NCBI RefSeq assembly: GCF_026625885.1
Contig: NZ_CP113068.1
Coordinates: 2,790,001 to 2,854,000, forward strand
DNA from: Roseateles sp. SL47
GTDB taxonomy: Bacteria; Pseudomonadota; Gammaproteobacteria; Burkholderiales; Burkholderiaceae_C
DNA: 64,000 nt
Direction: 5' to 3'
The notes below the pieces were generated by a model that saw only the letters and a program-made list of their open reading frames with translations, had not been told where the DNA came from and searched no databases. Position numbers and translations under genes: made by a program. The first letter of the stretch is position 1. Each line of letters starts with the position of its first letter. Positions 1 through 9,969 of this stretch are shown in pieces.

Positions 1-377
1 ACATCCTGATCGACAACACCGACGACCATGAAAAGAACCATGTCCTGCTGCTGACCGATGCAGCGCAACTGGCCCTGTCGCCGGCGTTCGACGTGTTGCC
101 CTCGGGCCAGTCGCTGGGTTACCAGCAGATGCGCGTGGGCGCGCAGGGGCATGAGGCCAGCCTGGACAATGCCTTGTCCCAGGCCAGCCAGTTCGGGTTG
201 GACGGCAAGGAGGCGCAGGCCGAGGTGGCGGTGGTGGCGGGTGTGGTCGCCGGATGGAAGGACCACTTCACCACCCTCGGCGTCTCCGATCGGGAGATCG
301 ATTTGCTCGCCGGGCAGATTGACCGCAGCGCCCTGGCCACCCAGCGTGATGCGGTCATCCAGGGCCGCCGACGCTAA
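1..377 (+). CDS. HipA-type serine/threonine kinase, C-terminal fragment (5' end outside window)
   Basis: The frame is open from the window edge to the TAA at 375-377, so only the C-terminal ~125 residues are present. It begins ILIDNTDDHEKNH, the D-x-H-x-K-N catalytic loop of the HipA kinase fold, followed by LSPAFDVLPS, which corresponds to the metal-binding aspartate and the conserved P-x-Y/F-D-V-L-P-S segment of HipA C-terminal domains. HipA proteins phosphorylate translation factors such as glutamyl-tRNA synthetase and act as toxins paired with HipB. The HipB partner, if present, would lie upstream and out of view. It could equally be a stand-alone HipA-domain kinase. The family call is strong; toxin function is inferred. 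Confidence 0.85.
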   Translation, partial: ILIDNTDDHEKNHVLLLTDAAQLALSPAFDVLPSGQSLGYQQMRVGAQGHEASLDNALSQASQFGLDGKEAQAEVAVVAGVVAGWKDHFTTLGVSDREIDLLAGQIDRSALATQRDAVIQGRRR

Positions 378-478
378 GCGCCGCCAGCATCGCTGCCGCC
401 AGCCCGACCACCGTCGGCTGTCCGTCAGGCTGTGAATCCACAGGGGCGCGCCCAGTGACTCCGCCGACACGGGCGCTC

Positions 479-2038
479 TCAGCCTCCGCGCAAGCGGAAG
501 CGGCTCACCAATGCCGCCAGTTGCTGCGCCTGCTGATTCAGGCTGTCTGCGGCGGCCGCGCTTTCCTCCACCAAGGCGGCGTTTTGTTGCGTCATCTGGT
601 CCAGTTGGGACACGGCGCTGCCTACCTGCTGAATGCCATCGTTCTGCTCCTGGCTGGACGCCGAGATGTCACGGATCAGCGTGCTGACCTGACCGACCTG
701 CTCCACCACCCGTTGCATCACCTCACCGGCCCGCTGCGCCTGGCGGGCACCGGCTTCCACCCGGCTGGCGCTGGCCTGGATCAGGTCCTTGATCTCCTTG
801 GCCGCACTGGCCGAACGCTGCGCCAGCGTCCGCACTTCCGATGCCACGACCGCGAATCCACGGCCCTGCTCACCCGCACGTGCAGCTTCCACGGCCGCGT
901 TCAAGGCCAGGATGTTGGTCTGGAAGGCAATCGCATCGATCACGCCGATGATGTCGCCGATGCGGTGGGACGATTCGCTGATGCCCTGCATGGTCGTCAC
1001 GAGCGCGCCCACAGTCTGCCCACCTTCACTGGCCGCACCGGAGGCTTCGGTGGCCCGGCGATGGGCTTCCGCTGCCGAGGATGCGTTCTGCGCCACCGAA
1101 CCGGTCAGTTGCTCCATCGACGCCGCCGTCTCCTGCAGGCTGCCCGCTTGCGTCTCGGTGCGCTGGCTCAGGTCGGCATTGCCTTGGGCGATCTCCTTGG
1201 ATCCATTGGCGATGTTCTCGCTGCTCGCGCGCACCTGACCCACCAGCGCGCCCAATTGCTGCACCATCCGAGCCATGCCTTGCAGCAGCTCGGTGGCCTC
1301 ATCCTGGCCTTCCGGTTGGAGGTCCAGGGTGAGATTGCCATGGGCCACTTCCGCGCTGACCTGTGCCGCCTGCGCCAAAGGCACGGTGATGGACCGTGTC
1401 ACCTGCACCGCCAGCAGCAAGCCGATGGCCACGGCGACGGCGACCGCCACCACACTCACTTCCACGCCGTTGGTGTAGGCGCCAGCGGCCTGCTGCGCCG
1501 CCTGGTCGCCCCCCTGGCGGTTGAACGTCACGTCCGCGTCGATGGCGGCAGAGAGCTTGTCGAACAGCTCGGCGGTGCGCCCGGCGCTCAGCCGGCGAGC
1601 GGCGTCATGCTGGACATCTCCGCCACGGATCGCCGTTTGGAGTTCCGTGTCGGCGGCGCGGTAGTCTCTCCAATCCGCCCGGATGGCGTCATATAGCCCC
1701 TGTTCCTTGTCCCCGGAGATGCTGGGTTCGTAGGCCTTCGCTGCCTGGTCGAAATGGCTCATGGCGGCATCGTGCTGCCGAGCCGCAGTCTCACGCGCCG
1801 CATCGTCCGTGGCCAGCGCCCCGCGCAGCGAATACTGACGCGCGGAATTGGCCGTGTCTTGCATCTCCGCCAGCAGGGCCACGCTGGGCAGCCAGTTGGT
1901 GTTGAGGTCCCGCACGTTGTTGTTGATGCGGGAGAGTTGCAGCCCGCCAAACCAGGCAATAAAACACAGCAGGCTCAGAAGGGCGGAAAAGGCCAGCATG
2001 AGACGCCTGCCGATCCTGAAGTTGCGCAGCACAGCCAT
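479..2038 (-). CDS. Methyl-accepting chemotaxis protein
   Basis: This is a 519-residue chemoreceptor, taking the ATG at 2038 ([15 protein letters not shown]). The frame stays open further upstream but that extension has no membrane-protein character. TM1 lies at about residues 13-33, then a four-helix-bundle periplasmic sensor, TM2 at about 188-210 (a run of V/A/I), a HAMP linker and a long methyl-accepting helical hairpin. The highly conserved hairpin tip [20 protein letters not shown] is present and binds CheA/CheW. The protein ends RFRLRGG, so it lacks the WxxF-type C-terminal pentapeptide that tethers CheR; another receptor at the far end of the window appears to have one. No chemotaxis kinase genes lie nearby, so this is probably an orphan receptor. 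The ligand cannot be read from sequence. Confidence 0.95.
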   Translation of the reverse strand: MAVLRNFRIGRRLMLAFSALLSLLCFIAWFGGLQLSRINNNVRDLNTNWLPSVALLAEMQDTANSARQYSLRGALATDDAARETAARQHDAAMSHFDQAAKAYEPSISGDKEQGLYDAIRADWRDYRAADTELQTAIRGGDVQHDAARRLSAGRTAELFDKLSAAIDADVTFNRQGGDQAAQQAAGAYTNGVEVSVVAVAVAVAIGLLLAVQVTRSITVPLAQAAQVSAEVAHGNLTLDLQPEGQDEATELLQGMARMVQQLGALVGQVRASSENIANGSKEIAQGNADLSQRTETQAGSLQETAASMEQLTGSVAQNASSAAEAHRRATEASGAASEGGQTVGALVTTMQGISESSHRIGDIIGVIDAIAFQTNILALNAAVEAARAGEQGRGFAVVASEVRTLAQRSASAAKEIKDLIQASASRVEAGARQAQRAGEVMQRVVEQVGQVSTLIRDISASSQEQNDGIQQVGSAVSQLDQMTQQNAALVEESAAAADSLNQQAQQLAALVSRFRLRGG

Positions 2039-2219
2039 GTCGAGAATCCCGAATTGTTTTGATGCTTGGCAGGATGTCCCGATCGCCCTTCTGAAACCTG
2101 TCGAGACAGGTGAGGGGCGGCGCTGGCCACGAAGGCCGCGCATTTCGTCACGTGCCGGGCCCCCCGCTGTGCGATCAGCGCCGGGCAGGTGCCGCACCCG
2201 GTCAGCCCGTTCAGTCTGT

Positions 2220-3110
<891 letters not shown>

Positions 3111-3129
3111 CAGAAGGCTCCCTTGCTTG

Positions 3130-4776
3130 TCATGGCTTCCTCATCAGCCGTAGGTTGAGCACCGATAGGGCGGCCACCAGGAAGAAGATGAGCGTGGAAA
3201 TGGCTGCGGCGAGGCCGAAGTCCGATCCGGAATCCCGGAAGGCGATGCGGTAGGTGTAGCTCACCAGGATGTCGGTCTGCCCCGCCGGGATCTTGCTGGA
3301 GAGGTAGTCCGGGCGACCGTCCGTCAGCAGGGCAATCACCACGAAGTTGTTGAAGTTGAAGGCAAAGGCCGCCACCAGCAGTGGCGACAGCGGCTTGATG
3401 ATCAGCGGCACGGTGATCTTGAAGAAGTTGGTCAGCGGCCCTGCGCCGGCAATCGCCGAGGCTTCGTACAGATCGGCCGGAATCGCCTTCAGCAGCCCGG
3501 CTGTCAGGATCATGATGTAGGGGTAGCCCAGCCACACATTCACGATCAGCAGCATGGTCTTGGCCAGCAGTGGATCGGCGAACCACGCGGGCTTCACGCC
3601 GAAGAGCGCATCGAGCATGGCATTGATCTCCCCGAAGTTCTGGTTGAACAAGCCCTTGAACACCAGGATGCTGATGAAGCCCGGCACTGCATAGGGCAGG
3701 AACAGCAGGGTGCGATAAGTGCCACGAAAGCGCAGGTCCTCCCAGTTCAGCAGCACCGCCAGCATCATGCCGATGGCCGTTGCAAACAGCACGGTGAGCA
3801 GCGAGAACAGCACCGTCCAGGTGAAGATCGACAGGAACGGGCCGCGGAAATCCGCATCCAGCACCATGCGGGCGTAGTTCTTCCATCCCACCATCACCTT
3901 GTAGCCGGGCTGCAGGGGGTCCCCCGCAGCGTTCTCGTAATAGCCGGTGCGCGCATTGGGTTGGAAGCGTTGGCCATCGACCCTGCGCAGCAGGCTGCCG
4001 TCGGGCTGCTCCTCGAAATGGCGCCGGATGGGGCCGAACTCCCGGAGGCCGAGATACCTCAGCACCTCGGCATCTGCCGCGCCCCCGGGCCGATGCAGTC
4101 GCAACTGCGCCAGGGCCTCGCGGTGCTGCACCAGGTCGCGTAGCGAGAGGGCGGGGCCCCAGGGCGAGTGGTCGGACGCGGCTGCATCGGTGGCGGCCTG
4201 CAAGGGGATGTCCACCGGCTGGTCGCTGCGACGCAGGGCCAGCGGAGGTGTCACCCATTCCACGGTGCCGGTGTCCGGGTGCCGCAGCACGAGCCGGAAC
4301 TGGCGGCCGTCTGCGTGCAGGGAATAGTCCCGCACCTGGTCTGGAACGGCCTCGTGCTGGTCCAGCAGATAGTCGCGCACCCGCTCCTGGCTCAGCAGGT
4401 GGGCCGATGAGTAGTTGGTGAAGCCGATCTGCGTGGTGTAGAGCAGCGGGAAGGCAATGAACACCAGCATGCCGGTGACACCCGGGAACAGGTAGCGCCA
4501 GGCGAAGCCGCTCTGGTTGAGGTAGATGCCGAAGCCGGCCCCAAACAGCGCCAGCGTGCCGAGCGCCCACCAGGTCTGCCCCCCGGCATACAGCGTGTAG
4601 ACGAGGTACAGCGCGGCCATCGCAATGGCCGCCACCACCGGCCAGTACAACCCGCGGCCCAGCCGCTGCATCAGCCCCGGTGGCTGGACGCTATAAGCCC
4701 GCGCCAGGGGGGACTCCGCCAATGGAGAGGCCAGCGAGGCCGCCAGCGGAGACGTGGAAGCAGTGGTGGCATTCAT
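3130..4776 (-). CDS. malF: Maltose/maltodextrin ABC transporter permease MalF
   Basis: This 548-residue permease forms the membrane channel with MalG. Three hydrophobic segments occur in the first ~122 residues (TM3 includes the conserved [19 protein letters not shown]). They are followed by a large hydrophilic periplasmic loop to about residue 320, the MalF P2 loop that contacts the binding protein, and then five more membrane segments. The EAA loop for MalK contact is [20 protein letters not shown] near residue 435. The start overlaps the malE stop by 4 nt (ATGA), implying translational coupling. The P2 loop is diverged but of the expected size, which separates MalF from generic carbohydrate permeases. 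Confidence 0.95.
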   Translation of the reverse strand: MNATTASTSPLAASLASPLAESPLARAYSVQPPGLMQRLGRGLYWPVVAAIAMAALYLVYTLYAGGQTWWALGTLALFGAGFGIYLNQSGFAWRYLFPGVTGMLVFIAFPLLYTTQIGFTNYSSAHLLSQERVRDYLLDQHEAVPDQVRDYSLHADGRQFRLVLRHPDTGTVEWVTPPLALRRSDQPVDIPLQAATDAAASDHSPWGPALSLRDLVQHREALAQLRLHRPGGAADAEVLRYLGLREFGPIRRHFEEQPDGSLLRRVDGQRFQPNARTGYYENAAGDPLQPGYKVMVGWKNYARMVLDADFRGPFLSIFTWTVLFSLLTVLFATAIGMMLAVLLNWEDLRFRGTYRTLLFLPYAVPGFISILVFKGLFNQNFGEINAMLDALFGVKPAWFADPLLAKTMLLIVNVWLGYPYIMILTAGLLKAIPADLYEASAIAGAGPLTNFFKITVPLIIKPLSPLLVAAFAFNFNNFVVIALLTDGRPDYLSSKIPAGQTDILVSYTYRIAFRDSGSDFGLAAAISTLIFFLVAALSVLNLRLMRKP

Positions 4777-5978
4777 GGCTTGACCTGCATGCGGCCGGAA
4801 GCGCCGTCCAAGGCGTCCTTGGGGCTTTGCAGTCCGTTGGTGATGGCTTCCAGGGCCGCATCCATCGCGGTCCAGAAACGTCCCACTTCAGGGATGTTGG
4901 GGATGGGCGCTCCGGCGCGGGCGTTCTCCATGGTGGCCCGGATCAGCGGATTGACCGACAGCTCGGCATAAAACGCCTTGTTGGCCGGCACGCCGATGGG
5001 CACGTCGGTATCCAGCACACGCAGGGCTTCCGGACGCATCAGATGCCGTTCAATGAATTCGCGGGCCAGATCCTTCTGCCGCGAGGGGGCCGCGATCATG
5101 CAGCCGAGCACGCCAACGAAGGAGCGTGAGGGCTTGCCCGCCACGGCGGCAGGGATGGGCGCCACGCCGAAGTCGATGCCCGCCTTGCGGGCGTTGTCCC
5201 AGGCCCAGGGCCCCGAGATCATCATGGCGATCTCGCCCCGGGCAAAGCCGGATTCCATCTCGGAATAGCGGGCGCCGCGTGGCATGTAGCCGTCCTTGAT
5301 CAGGCGCTCCAGCACCTGGGCGCCGGCCAGCGCGCCGGCATTGTTGACCTGCACCTGCGTGGGATCGAAGTCGCCTTGCGCATTGCGTCCGAAGATCACG
5401 CCCCCGGCGCCGGCCAGCATCGGCCAGGTGAAGAAGCTCTTGTTGTAGTCCCACAGCAGGGCACTTTTGCCGCGCGCCTTGAGCGAGCGGTCCAGCGCCA
5501 TGACCGCCTCGAAGGTGGCGGGTGGCTGCCGCACCAGGGCCTTGTTGTAGATCAGCCCCGTCGCTTCGATGGCAATCGGATACCCCCAGAACCGCCCTTG
5601 GTAGCGGAAGGCCTCCCAGGTGCTGGGCTCCTGCTCCTCATAGAGTGGCCGTCGCGGCTGCACCGGGCTGATCAGGCCGGCCTTGGCCCACTCGCCCACA
5701 CGGTCATGCGGCCAGCAGAAGATGTCCGGCCCTTTGCCGGCACCGGCCGCCTGCTGGAATTTGTCCGGCGCATCCACCGGATGCTCCACCACCACCTTCA
5801 CGCCGGAGGCTTCTTCAAACGCCTGGCCGACCTTCTGAAGCCCGTTGTAGGCCTTGTCGCCATTGATCCACACCAGCAGCCGAGCAGCGGACTGCGCCAG
5901 GGCGGACGCAGGCCAGGTGGCTGTGGCCAGCAGGGCGAGGGTGATGCCCACGCTGCACAGCGGCATTCTGGGGGTCAT
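4773..5978 (-). CDS. malE: Maltose/maltodextrin periplasmic binding protein MalE
   Basis: This is the solute-binding protein that delivers maltodextrins to MalFGK. Residues 1-28 form a Sec signal peptide (basic start, hydrophobic LALLATATWPASA, cleavage after ALA before QSAARLLVWINGD). The mature part follows MalE closely: VWINGDKAYNGL at the N-terminus, GKGPDIFCWPHDRVGEWAKAGL, and the aromatic sugar-stacking segment SGPWAWDNARKAGIDFGVAPIP. At 401 residues it matches the family. It overlaps malK upstream and malF downstream by 4 nt each. Placing malE second, between malK and malF, differs from the E. coli arrangement with two divergent operons. Confidence 0.95.
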   Translation of the reverse strand: MTPRMPLCSVGITLALLATATWPASALAQSAARLLVWINGDKAYNGLQKVGQAFEEASGVKVVVEHPVDAPDKFQQAAGAGKGPDIFCWPHDRVGEWAKAGLISPVQPRRPLYEEQEPSTWEAFRYQGRFWGYPIAIEATGLIYNKALVRQPPATFEAVMALDRSLKARGKSALLWDYNKSFFTWPMLAGAGGVIFGRNAQGDFDPTQVQVNNAGALAGAQVLERLIKDGYMPRGARYSEMESGFARGEIAMMISGPWAWDNARKAGIDFGVAPIPAAVAGKPSRSFVGVLGCMIAAPSRQKDLAREFIERHLMRPEALRVLDTDVPIGVPANKAFYAELSVNPLIRATMENARAGAPIPNIPEVGRFWTAMDAALEAITNGLQSPKDALDGASGRMQVKP

Positions 5979-7075
5979 GCCGGCACTCCGACACGACGGA
6001 ACGCCTGACCTTGCGCATCAAACAGGTAGCAGGCGTCTGGCGGAATCTGCAGGGACAGGCTGTCGCCGGAGCGCACGCGGGTGCGGCCATCCAATTCACA
6101 GGTGAGCGCCTCCTCCACACCGGGGAACGTGCAGTAGGCATGCGTGGTGCCGCCCAGCGATTCCACGAAGGTGATGGTGGCCTGAATCAGATTGGCGTCG
6201 CCGCCCACCTGGAAATGCTCGGGGCGCACCCCCAGCGTGACCGGGTCACCGGCCTTGGCCCGGGCGGCGTCCACCTGCGCACGGATGAGCGCACCACCGG
6301 CCAGGCGCACCATGGCCTGCGCGGCACCGGTCTCCACCATCTCGGCCGCGATGAAGTTCATCCGCGGGCTGCCGATGAAGCCGGCCACAAAGAGGTTGTC
6401 CGGATGCTCGTACAAGGCCATCGGGGTGCCCACCTGCTCGATCCGGCCGGCCGACAGCACGGCGATGCGGTCGGCCAGGGTCATGGCCTCCACCTGGTCG
6501 TGGGTGACATAGACCATGGTGGTCTTCAGGTCCTCATGCAGCTTGGCGAATTCATAACGCATGCGCACCCGCAGCGCCGCATCCAGATTCGAGAGCGGTT
6601 CATCAAACAGGAAGACTTCGGGCTTGCGCACGATGGCCCGGCCGATGGCCACCCGCTGACGTTGCCCGCCAGACAGGTCCTTGGGCTTGCGGTCCAGCAG
6701 ATGCTCGATGTGCAGGATGCGGGCGGCATAACGCACGGCACGGTCGATCTCGTCCTTGCGCACCTTGGCCAGCTTCAATCCGAACGCCATGTTGTCGTAG
6801 AGATTCATGTGCGGGTAGAGCGCATAGCTCTGGAATACCATCGCAATGCCGCGTTCCGCCGGAGGGACGTCATTGACCCGTCGGCCACCAATCCGCATTT
6901 CGCCGCCGGTGATGTCTTCCAGGCCGGCAATGGTGCGCAGCAGGGTGGACTTGCCGCATCCCGAGGGGCCTACGAACACCATGAATTCGCCGTCCCGGAT
7001 CTCCAGGTCAATGCCATGCAGGATCTTGGTCTCGCCATAGGCCTTGACCACGGCTTGCAGCTTCACGTCCGCCAC
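5975..7075 (-). CDS. malK: Maltodextrin ABC transporter ATP-binding protein MalK
   Basis: This 366-residue sugar-importer ATPase energises MalFG. The Walker A loop is GPSGCGKST at residues 36-44, the ABC signature is LSGGQRQR at about 134, and Walker B with the D-loop is FLFDEPLSNLDAALR. The switch histidine is in MVYVTHDQVEAMTLADR. A C-terminal OB-fold regulatory domain of MalK/UgpC type follows (GVRPEHFQVG). It is the first gene of the operon. Its promoter and an overlapping operator-like dyad lie about 105-140 nt upstream. Related ATPases serve several sugars, but the malEFG context fixes the substrate class. No malT-like activator is encoded nearby, so MalK is unlikely to act through MalT here. 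Confidence 0.95.
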   Translation of the reverse strand: MADVKLQAVVKAYGETKILHGIDLEIRDGEFMVFVGPSGCGKSTLLRTIAGLEDITGGEMRIGGRRVNDVPPAERGIAMVFQSYALYPHMNLYDNMAFGLKLAKVRKDEIDRAVRYAARILHIEHLLDRKPKDLSGGQRQRVAIGRAIVRKPEVFLFDEPLSNLDAALRVRMRYEFAKLHEDLKTTMVYVTHDQVEAMTLADRIAVLSAGRIEQVGTPMALYEHPDNLFVAGFIGSPRMNFIAAEMVETGAAQAMVRLAGGALIRAQVDAARAKAGDPVTLGVRPEHFQVGGDANLIQATITFVESLGGTTHAYCTFPGVEEALTCELDGRTRVRSGDSLSLQIPPDACYLFDAQGQAFRRVGVPA

Positions 7076-7179
7076 TTGATACCTCCGCAGCGGCCCGCAG
7101 GGCGGGTGCTGCCTGTCTCGCTCGTTTGATGTGGATGCAACGTCCGGTCGGACGGCACAGGCCGGCGACGGATGTCATT

Positions 7180-7215
7180 TGTAGAGAATATACATGGCGC
7201 ACCACGGTGTCACAA
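7180..7215 (-). promoter_or_regulatory. malK operon promoter with -10 inside an operator-like dyad
   Basis: On the minus strand TTGTGA (7210-7215) and TATATT (7187-7192) are separated by 17 bp, a good sigma-70 layout pointing at malK. The -10 lies inside a 15-bp dyad at 7180-7194 that reads TGTATATTCTCTACA on the minus strand, with TGTA/TACA outer arms and the same length and spacing as the perfect dyad at the glgP promoter. A protein bound there would block RNA polymerase. The promoter is assigned by eye. Confidence 0.6.
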
Positions 7216-7266
7216 CGCGGTAAAGCGCTTGAATTTGCAGCCGATTCAATATGAATCAACCACTTA

Positions 7267-7304
7267 TTGAACAGTGCGGGATAACCCGATGTAGTCAAAC
7301 TACA
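7267..7304 (+). promoter_or_regulatory. glgP operon promoter with -10 overlapping a perfect dyad TGTAGT-N3-ACTACA
   Basis: TTGAAC (7267-7272) and TGTAGT (7290-7295) are 17 bp apart and point at glgP. The -10 hexamer is itself the left arm of TGTAGTCAAACTACA (7290-7304), a perfect 6-bp inverted repeat with a 3-bp centre. This geometry, with a short dyad on the -10, is typical of repression by a LacI-family regulator. No regulator gene occurs in the window, so the protein is unknown. Confidence 0.6.
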
Positions 7305-7390
7305 GAAAACTGAAGGCGCTTGGTGGATACTTCGTCCCGTCTACCGCACTGTAGAGGTCGCGCGCTGCCGGCCCCATCGCTGAACACCCT

Positions 7391-9895
7391 ATGACTGCTG
7401 CCTCCCGTGCTCTGTCCACCTTTTCGACCGGTGATGCCATGACGACTCCCACCGCTTCTTCCGACCTGAGCGTCGCTTTCCAACTCGCGCTGCAGCGCGA
7501 GCTGCATGTGGGCGGAGAAGCCGCCAGCCCGCAGGCCTTGTTGCGGGCCGCGGCCCATGCCAGCCGGGAGTTGCTGGCCCAACGCTGGGCGGATACCCAG
7601 GCGGAAGATGCGCGGCGTGGCCTCAAGGCGTCGGTGCGCCGTGTGCACTACCTGTCGATGGAATTCCTGATGGGCCGCGCGCTCGGCAATGCACTGGCCG
7701 CGCTGGGCCTGGAGGACACGGTGCGTGCCGCCTTCCATGCTGAAGGCCACACGCTGCCGGATGTGCTGGAACGCGAGCCGGACGCCGCGCTGGGCAATGG
7801 CGGCCTTGGCCGTCTGGCGGCCTGCTTCCTGGACTCCTTTGCCGAGTTGGGGCTGCCGTCCTTCGGGTATGGCCTGCGCTACCAATACGGGATGTTTGCG
7901 CAGGGCATCCAGAACGGTCGCCAGGTGGAAGCACCGGACGACTGGATGGCACAGGGCAATCCGTGGGAAGTGATGCGCCCGGAGTTGCGTTATCTGGTGG
8001 GCTTTGGCGGCCATGTGGAAGTGGACGCCGGTGGTGCCCGCCGCTGGGTGCCGGCCGATCATCTGGTGGCTCAGGCCTACGACTTCATCGTGCCGGCCCA
8101 CCACACCCAGCGCGTCTCCACCTTGCGCCAGTGGCATGCCCAGGCTGAGGCGCCCATCGACTTCGCCGCGTTCTGCCGCGGGGACCATCAGGCTGCCGCG
8201 GCGCATCGCGTGGCGGCAGATGCGATCAACTGGGTGCTCTACCCGGACGACAGCACCGAAGCCGGCCGGCTGCTGCGGTTGAAGCAGGAGGCCTTCCTGG
8301 TCAGTGCGTCGCTGCAGGACCTGATGGCACGGCATCTGCAGGAGTTCGGCACCCTGGAACAACTGGGCCGCGCCAATGCCATCCATCTGAACGACACGCA
8401 CCCGGCCCTGGCCCCGGCCGAGCTGATGCGCCTGCTGCTGGATGAGCATGGCATGTCGTGGGACCAGGCCTGGTCGATCACCCGTCAGGCGGTCAGCTAC
8501 ACCAACCACACGCTGATGCCCGAGGCGCTGGAGACCTGGCCGGTGCGTCTGTTCGAAGCGCTGCTGCCGCGCCATCTGGAAATCATCTATGAGATCAACC
8601 ACCGCTTCCTGGACCAGGTGAAGCAGCAATATCCCGGCGATGGCGAGCTGGTGCGCCGTGTCTCGCTCATTGATGAAGGCGGCCATCAGGGCAACTGGGG
8701 AGGCGAGCGCCGCGTGCGCATGGCTTCGCTGGCCATCGTTGCTTCGCACCGTGTGAACGGTGTGGCCGCACTGCATTCCGACTTGATGGTGAAGACCATC
8801 TTTGCCGACTATGCCCGGCTCTTCCCGGAACGCTTCCACAACGTCACCAATGGCGTGACACCCCGCCGCTGGCTGCAGCAAGCCAATCCGGGCCTGTCGG
8901 CACTGCTGGACCGCAACATCGGTATCGGCTGGCGCCAGCGCCTGGATGAAATGGGCCGATTGACCCCGCTGGCCGAAGACCCGGCGCTGGGCCAGGCGCT
9001 GATGGCCGTGAAGCGGGAGAACAAGCAGCGGCTGGCCGACCGCATCCGCCGGGACCTCGGTGTGACGGTGGCGGTGGACAGCCTGTTTGACGTGCAGATC
9101 AAACGCATCCACGAATACAAGCGCCAGTTGCTCAATGTGCTGCACGTGATCGCCCGTTATCAGGCCATCATCGCGAACCCGACGACGGACTGGGTGCCGC
9201 GCACGGTGGTGATCTCCGGCAAGGCGGCTTCGGCCTATGTGATGGCCAAGTCCATCATCCAGCTGGCCCATGACGTGGGCCGTGTGGTCAACAGCGACCC
9301 GCGTGTGGGCGACCGCCTGAAGCTGGTCTTCCTGCCCAACTACGGGGTGAGCCTGGCGGAGCTGATCATTCCGGCGGCGGATCTGTCGGAGCAGATTTCC
9401 ACTGCGGGCACCGAGGCGTCGGGTACCGGCAACATGAAGTTCGCGCTCAATGGCGCGCTCACCATCGGCACCTGGGACGGCGCCAACATCGAAATGGCCG
9501 AGTCCTTCGGGGAAGAGCACATGTTCACCTTCGGTCTGCGGACCGAGGCGGTGGAAGCGCTCAAGCAGGTGGGCTATGAGCCGCGTCACTATGTGGAGCA
9601 GAACCCGCAGCTGCGCGCCGTGATGGATGCGGTGGCGCGCGGGGACTTCTCACAGGGCGACTCGGGTCGCTACCGCGCCCTGGTGGACAAGCTGCTGAAC
9701 CAGGACATCTACCTGCTGATGGCCGACTTCGCCGATTACGTGCAGGCGCAGCAGCGTGTGGACGAACTGTTCCGTGACCCGGTGGCCTGGGCCCGCTGCG
9801 TGGCGTTGAACATGGCCGGCATGGGCTTGTTCTCGTCAGACCGCACCATCGAGGAATATGTGGACCGCGTCTGGTCCGCCAAGAGCCTGGGCTGA
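7391..9895 (+). CDS. glgP: Glycogen/maltodextrin phosphorylase
   Basis: This GT35 phosphorylase releases glucose-1-phosphate from the non-reducing ends of alpha-1,4-glucans. It is 834 residues from the first ATG (7391), or 818 from a second ATG at 7439; neither has a strong ribosome site, and the second matches the family length better. Family motifs are complete: MEFLMGRALGNAL near the N-terminus, NGGLGRLAACFLDS, RIHEYKRQLLN, and the pyridoxal-phosphate site GTEASGTGNMKFALNGALTIG with Lys683 (counted from 7391). It is first in the run glgP-glgB-glgX-malQ. Whether it prefers glycogen or short dextrins is not decidable, but adjacency to the maltodextrin importer suggests it serves both. Confidence 0.95.
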   Translation: MTAASRALSTFSTGDAMTTPTASSDLSVAFQLALQRELHVGGEAASPQALLRAAAHASRELLAQRWADTQAEDARRGLKASVRRVHYLSMEFLMGRALGNALAALGLEDTVRAAFHAEGHTLPDVLEREPDAALGNGGLGRLAACFLDSFAELGLPSFGYGLRYQYGMFAQGIQNGRQVEAPDDWMAQGNPWEVMRPELRYLVGFGGHVEVDAGGARRWVPADHLVAQAYDFIVPAHHTQRVSTLRQWHAQAEAPIDFAAFCRGDHQAAAAHRVAADAINWVLYPDDSTEAGRLLRLKQEAFLVSASLQDLMARHLQEFGTLEQLGRANAIHLNDTHPALAPAELMRLLLDEHGMSWDQAWSITRQAVSYTNHTLMPEALETWPVRLFEALLPRHLEIIYEINHRFLDQVKQQYPGDGELVRRVSLIDEGGHQGNWGGERRVRMASLAIVASHRVNGVAALHSDLMVKTIFADYARLFPERFHNVTNGVTPRRWLQQANPGLSALLDRNIGIGWRQRLDEMGRLTPLAEDPALGQALMAVKRENKQRLADRIRRDLGVTVAVDSLFDVQIKRIHEYKRQLLNVLHVIARYQAIIANPTTDWVPRTVVISGKAASAYVMAKSIIQLAHDVGRVVNSDPRVGDRLKLVFLPNYGVSLAELIIPAADLSEQISTAGTEASGTGNMKFALNGALTIGTWDGANIEMAESFGEEHMFTFGLRTEAVEALKQVGYEPRHYVEQNPQLRAVMDAVARGDFSQGDSGRYRALVDKLLNQDIYLLMADFADYVQAQQRVDELFRDPVAWARCVALNMAGMGLFSSDRTIEEYVDRVWSAKSLG

Positions 9896-9969
9896 CCGGG
9901 AGCTGCTGGTGGTGCCTTGACCGCCTCGACCGTCCTGACCACTGCACGCAGCATGACCGCTTCAATCGC

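Larger units (their letters stand above)
7076..7390. promoter_or_regulatory. Divergent malK / glgP control region
   Basis: This 315-bp gap contains no gene. It is clearly richer in A/T than the flanks, especially 7178-7315. Besides the two promoter-operator pairs listed separately, it holds a perfect 6-bp inverted repeat with 3-bp spacer, GATTCA-ATA-TGAATC, at 7243-7257, and the 8-bp palindrome AAGCGCTT at 7223-7230. Both lie between the two promoters and could bind a second regulator. The region links import (malKEFG) to intracellular glucan metabolism (glgP onward). Confidence 0.7.

Noticed and set aside
7223..7230. AAGCGCTT as a certain LacI operator
   Set aside because: An 8-bp palindrome is expected by chance in this base composition; mentioned only as a candidate within the control region.
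7295..9589. A 764-codon minus-strand open frame
   Set aside because: Antisense shadow of glgP, whose motifs are complete on the plus strand.
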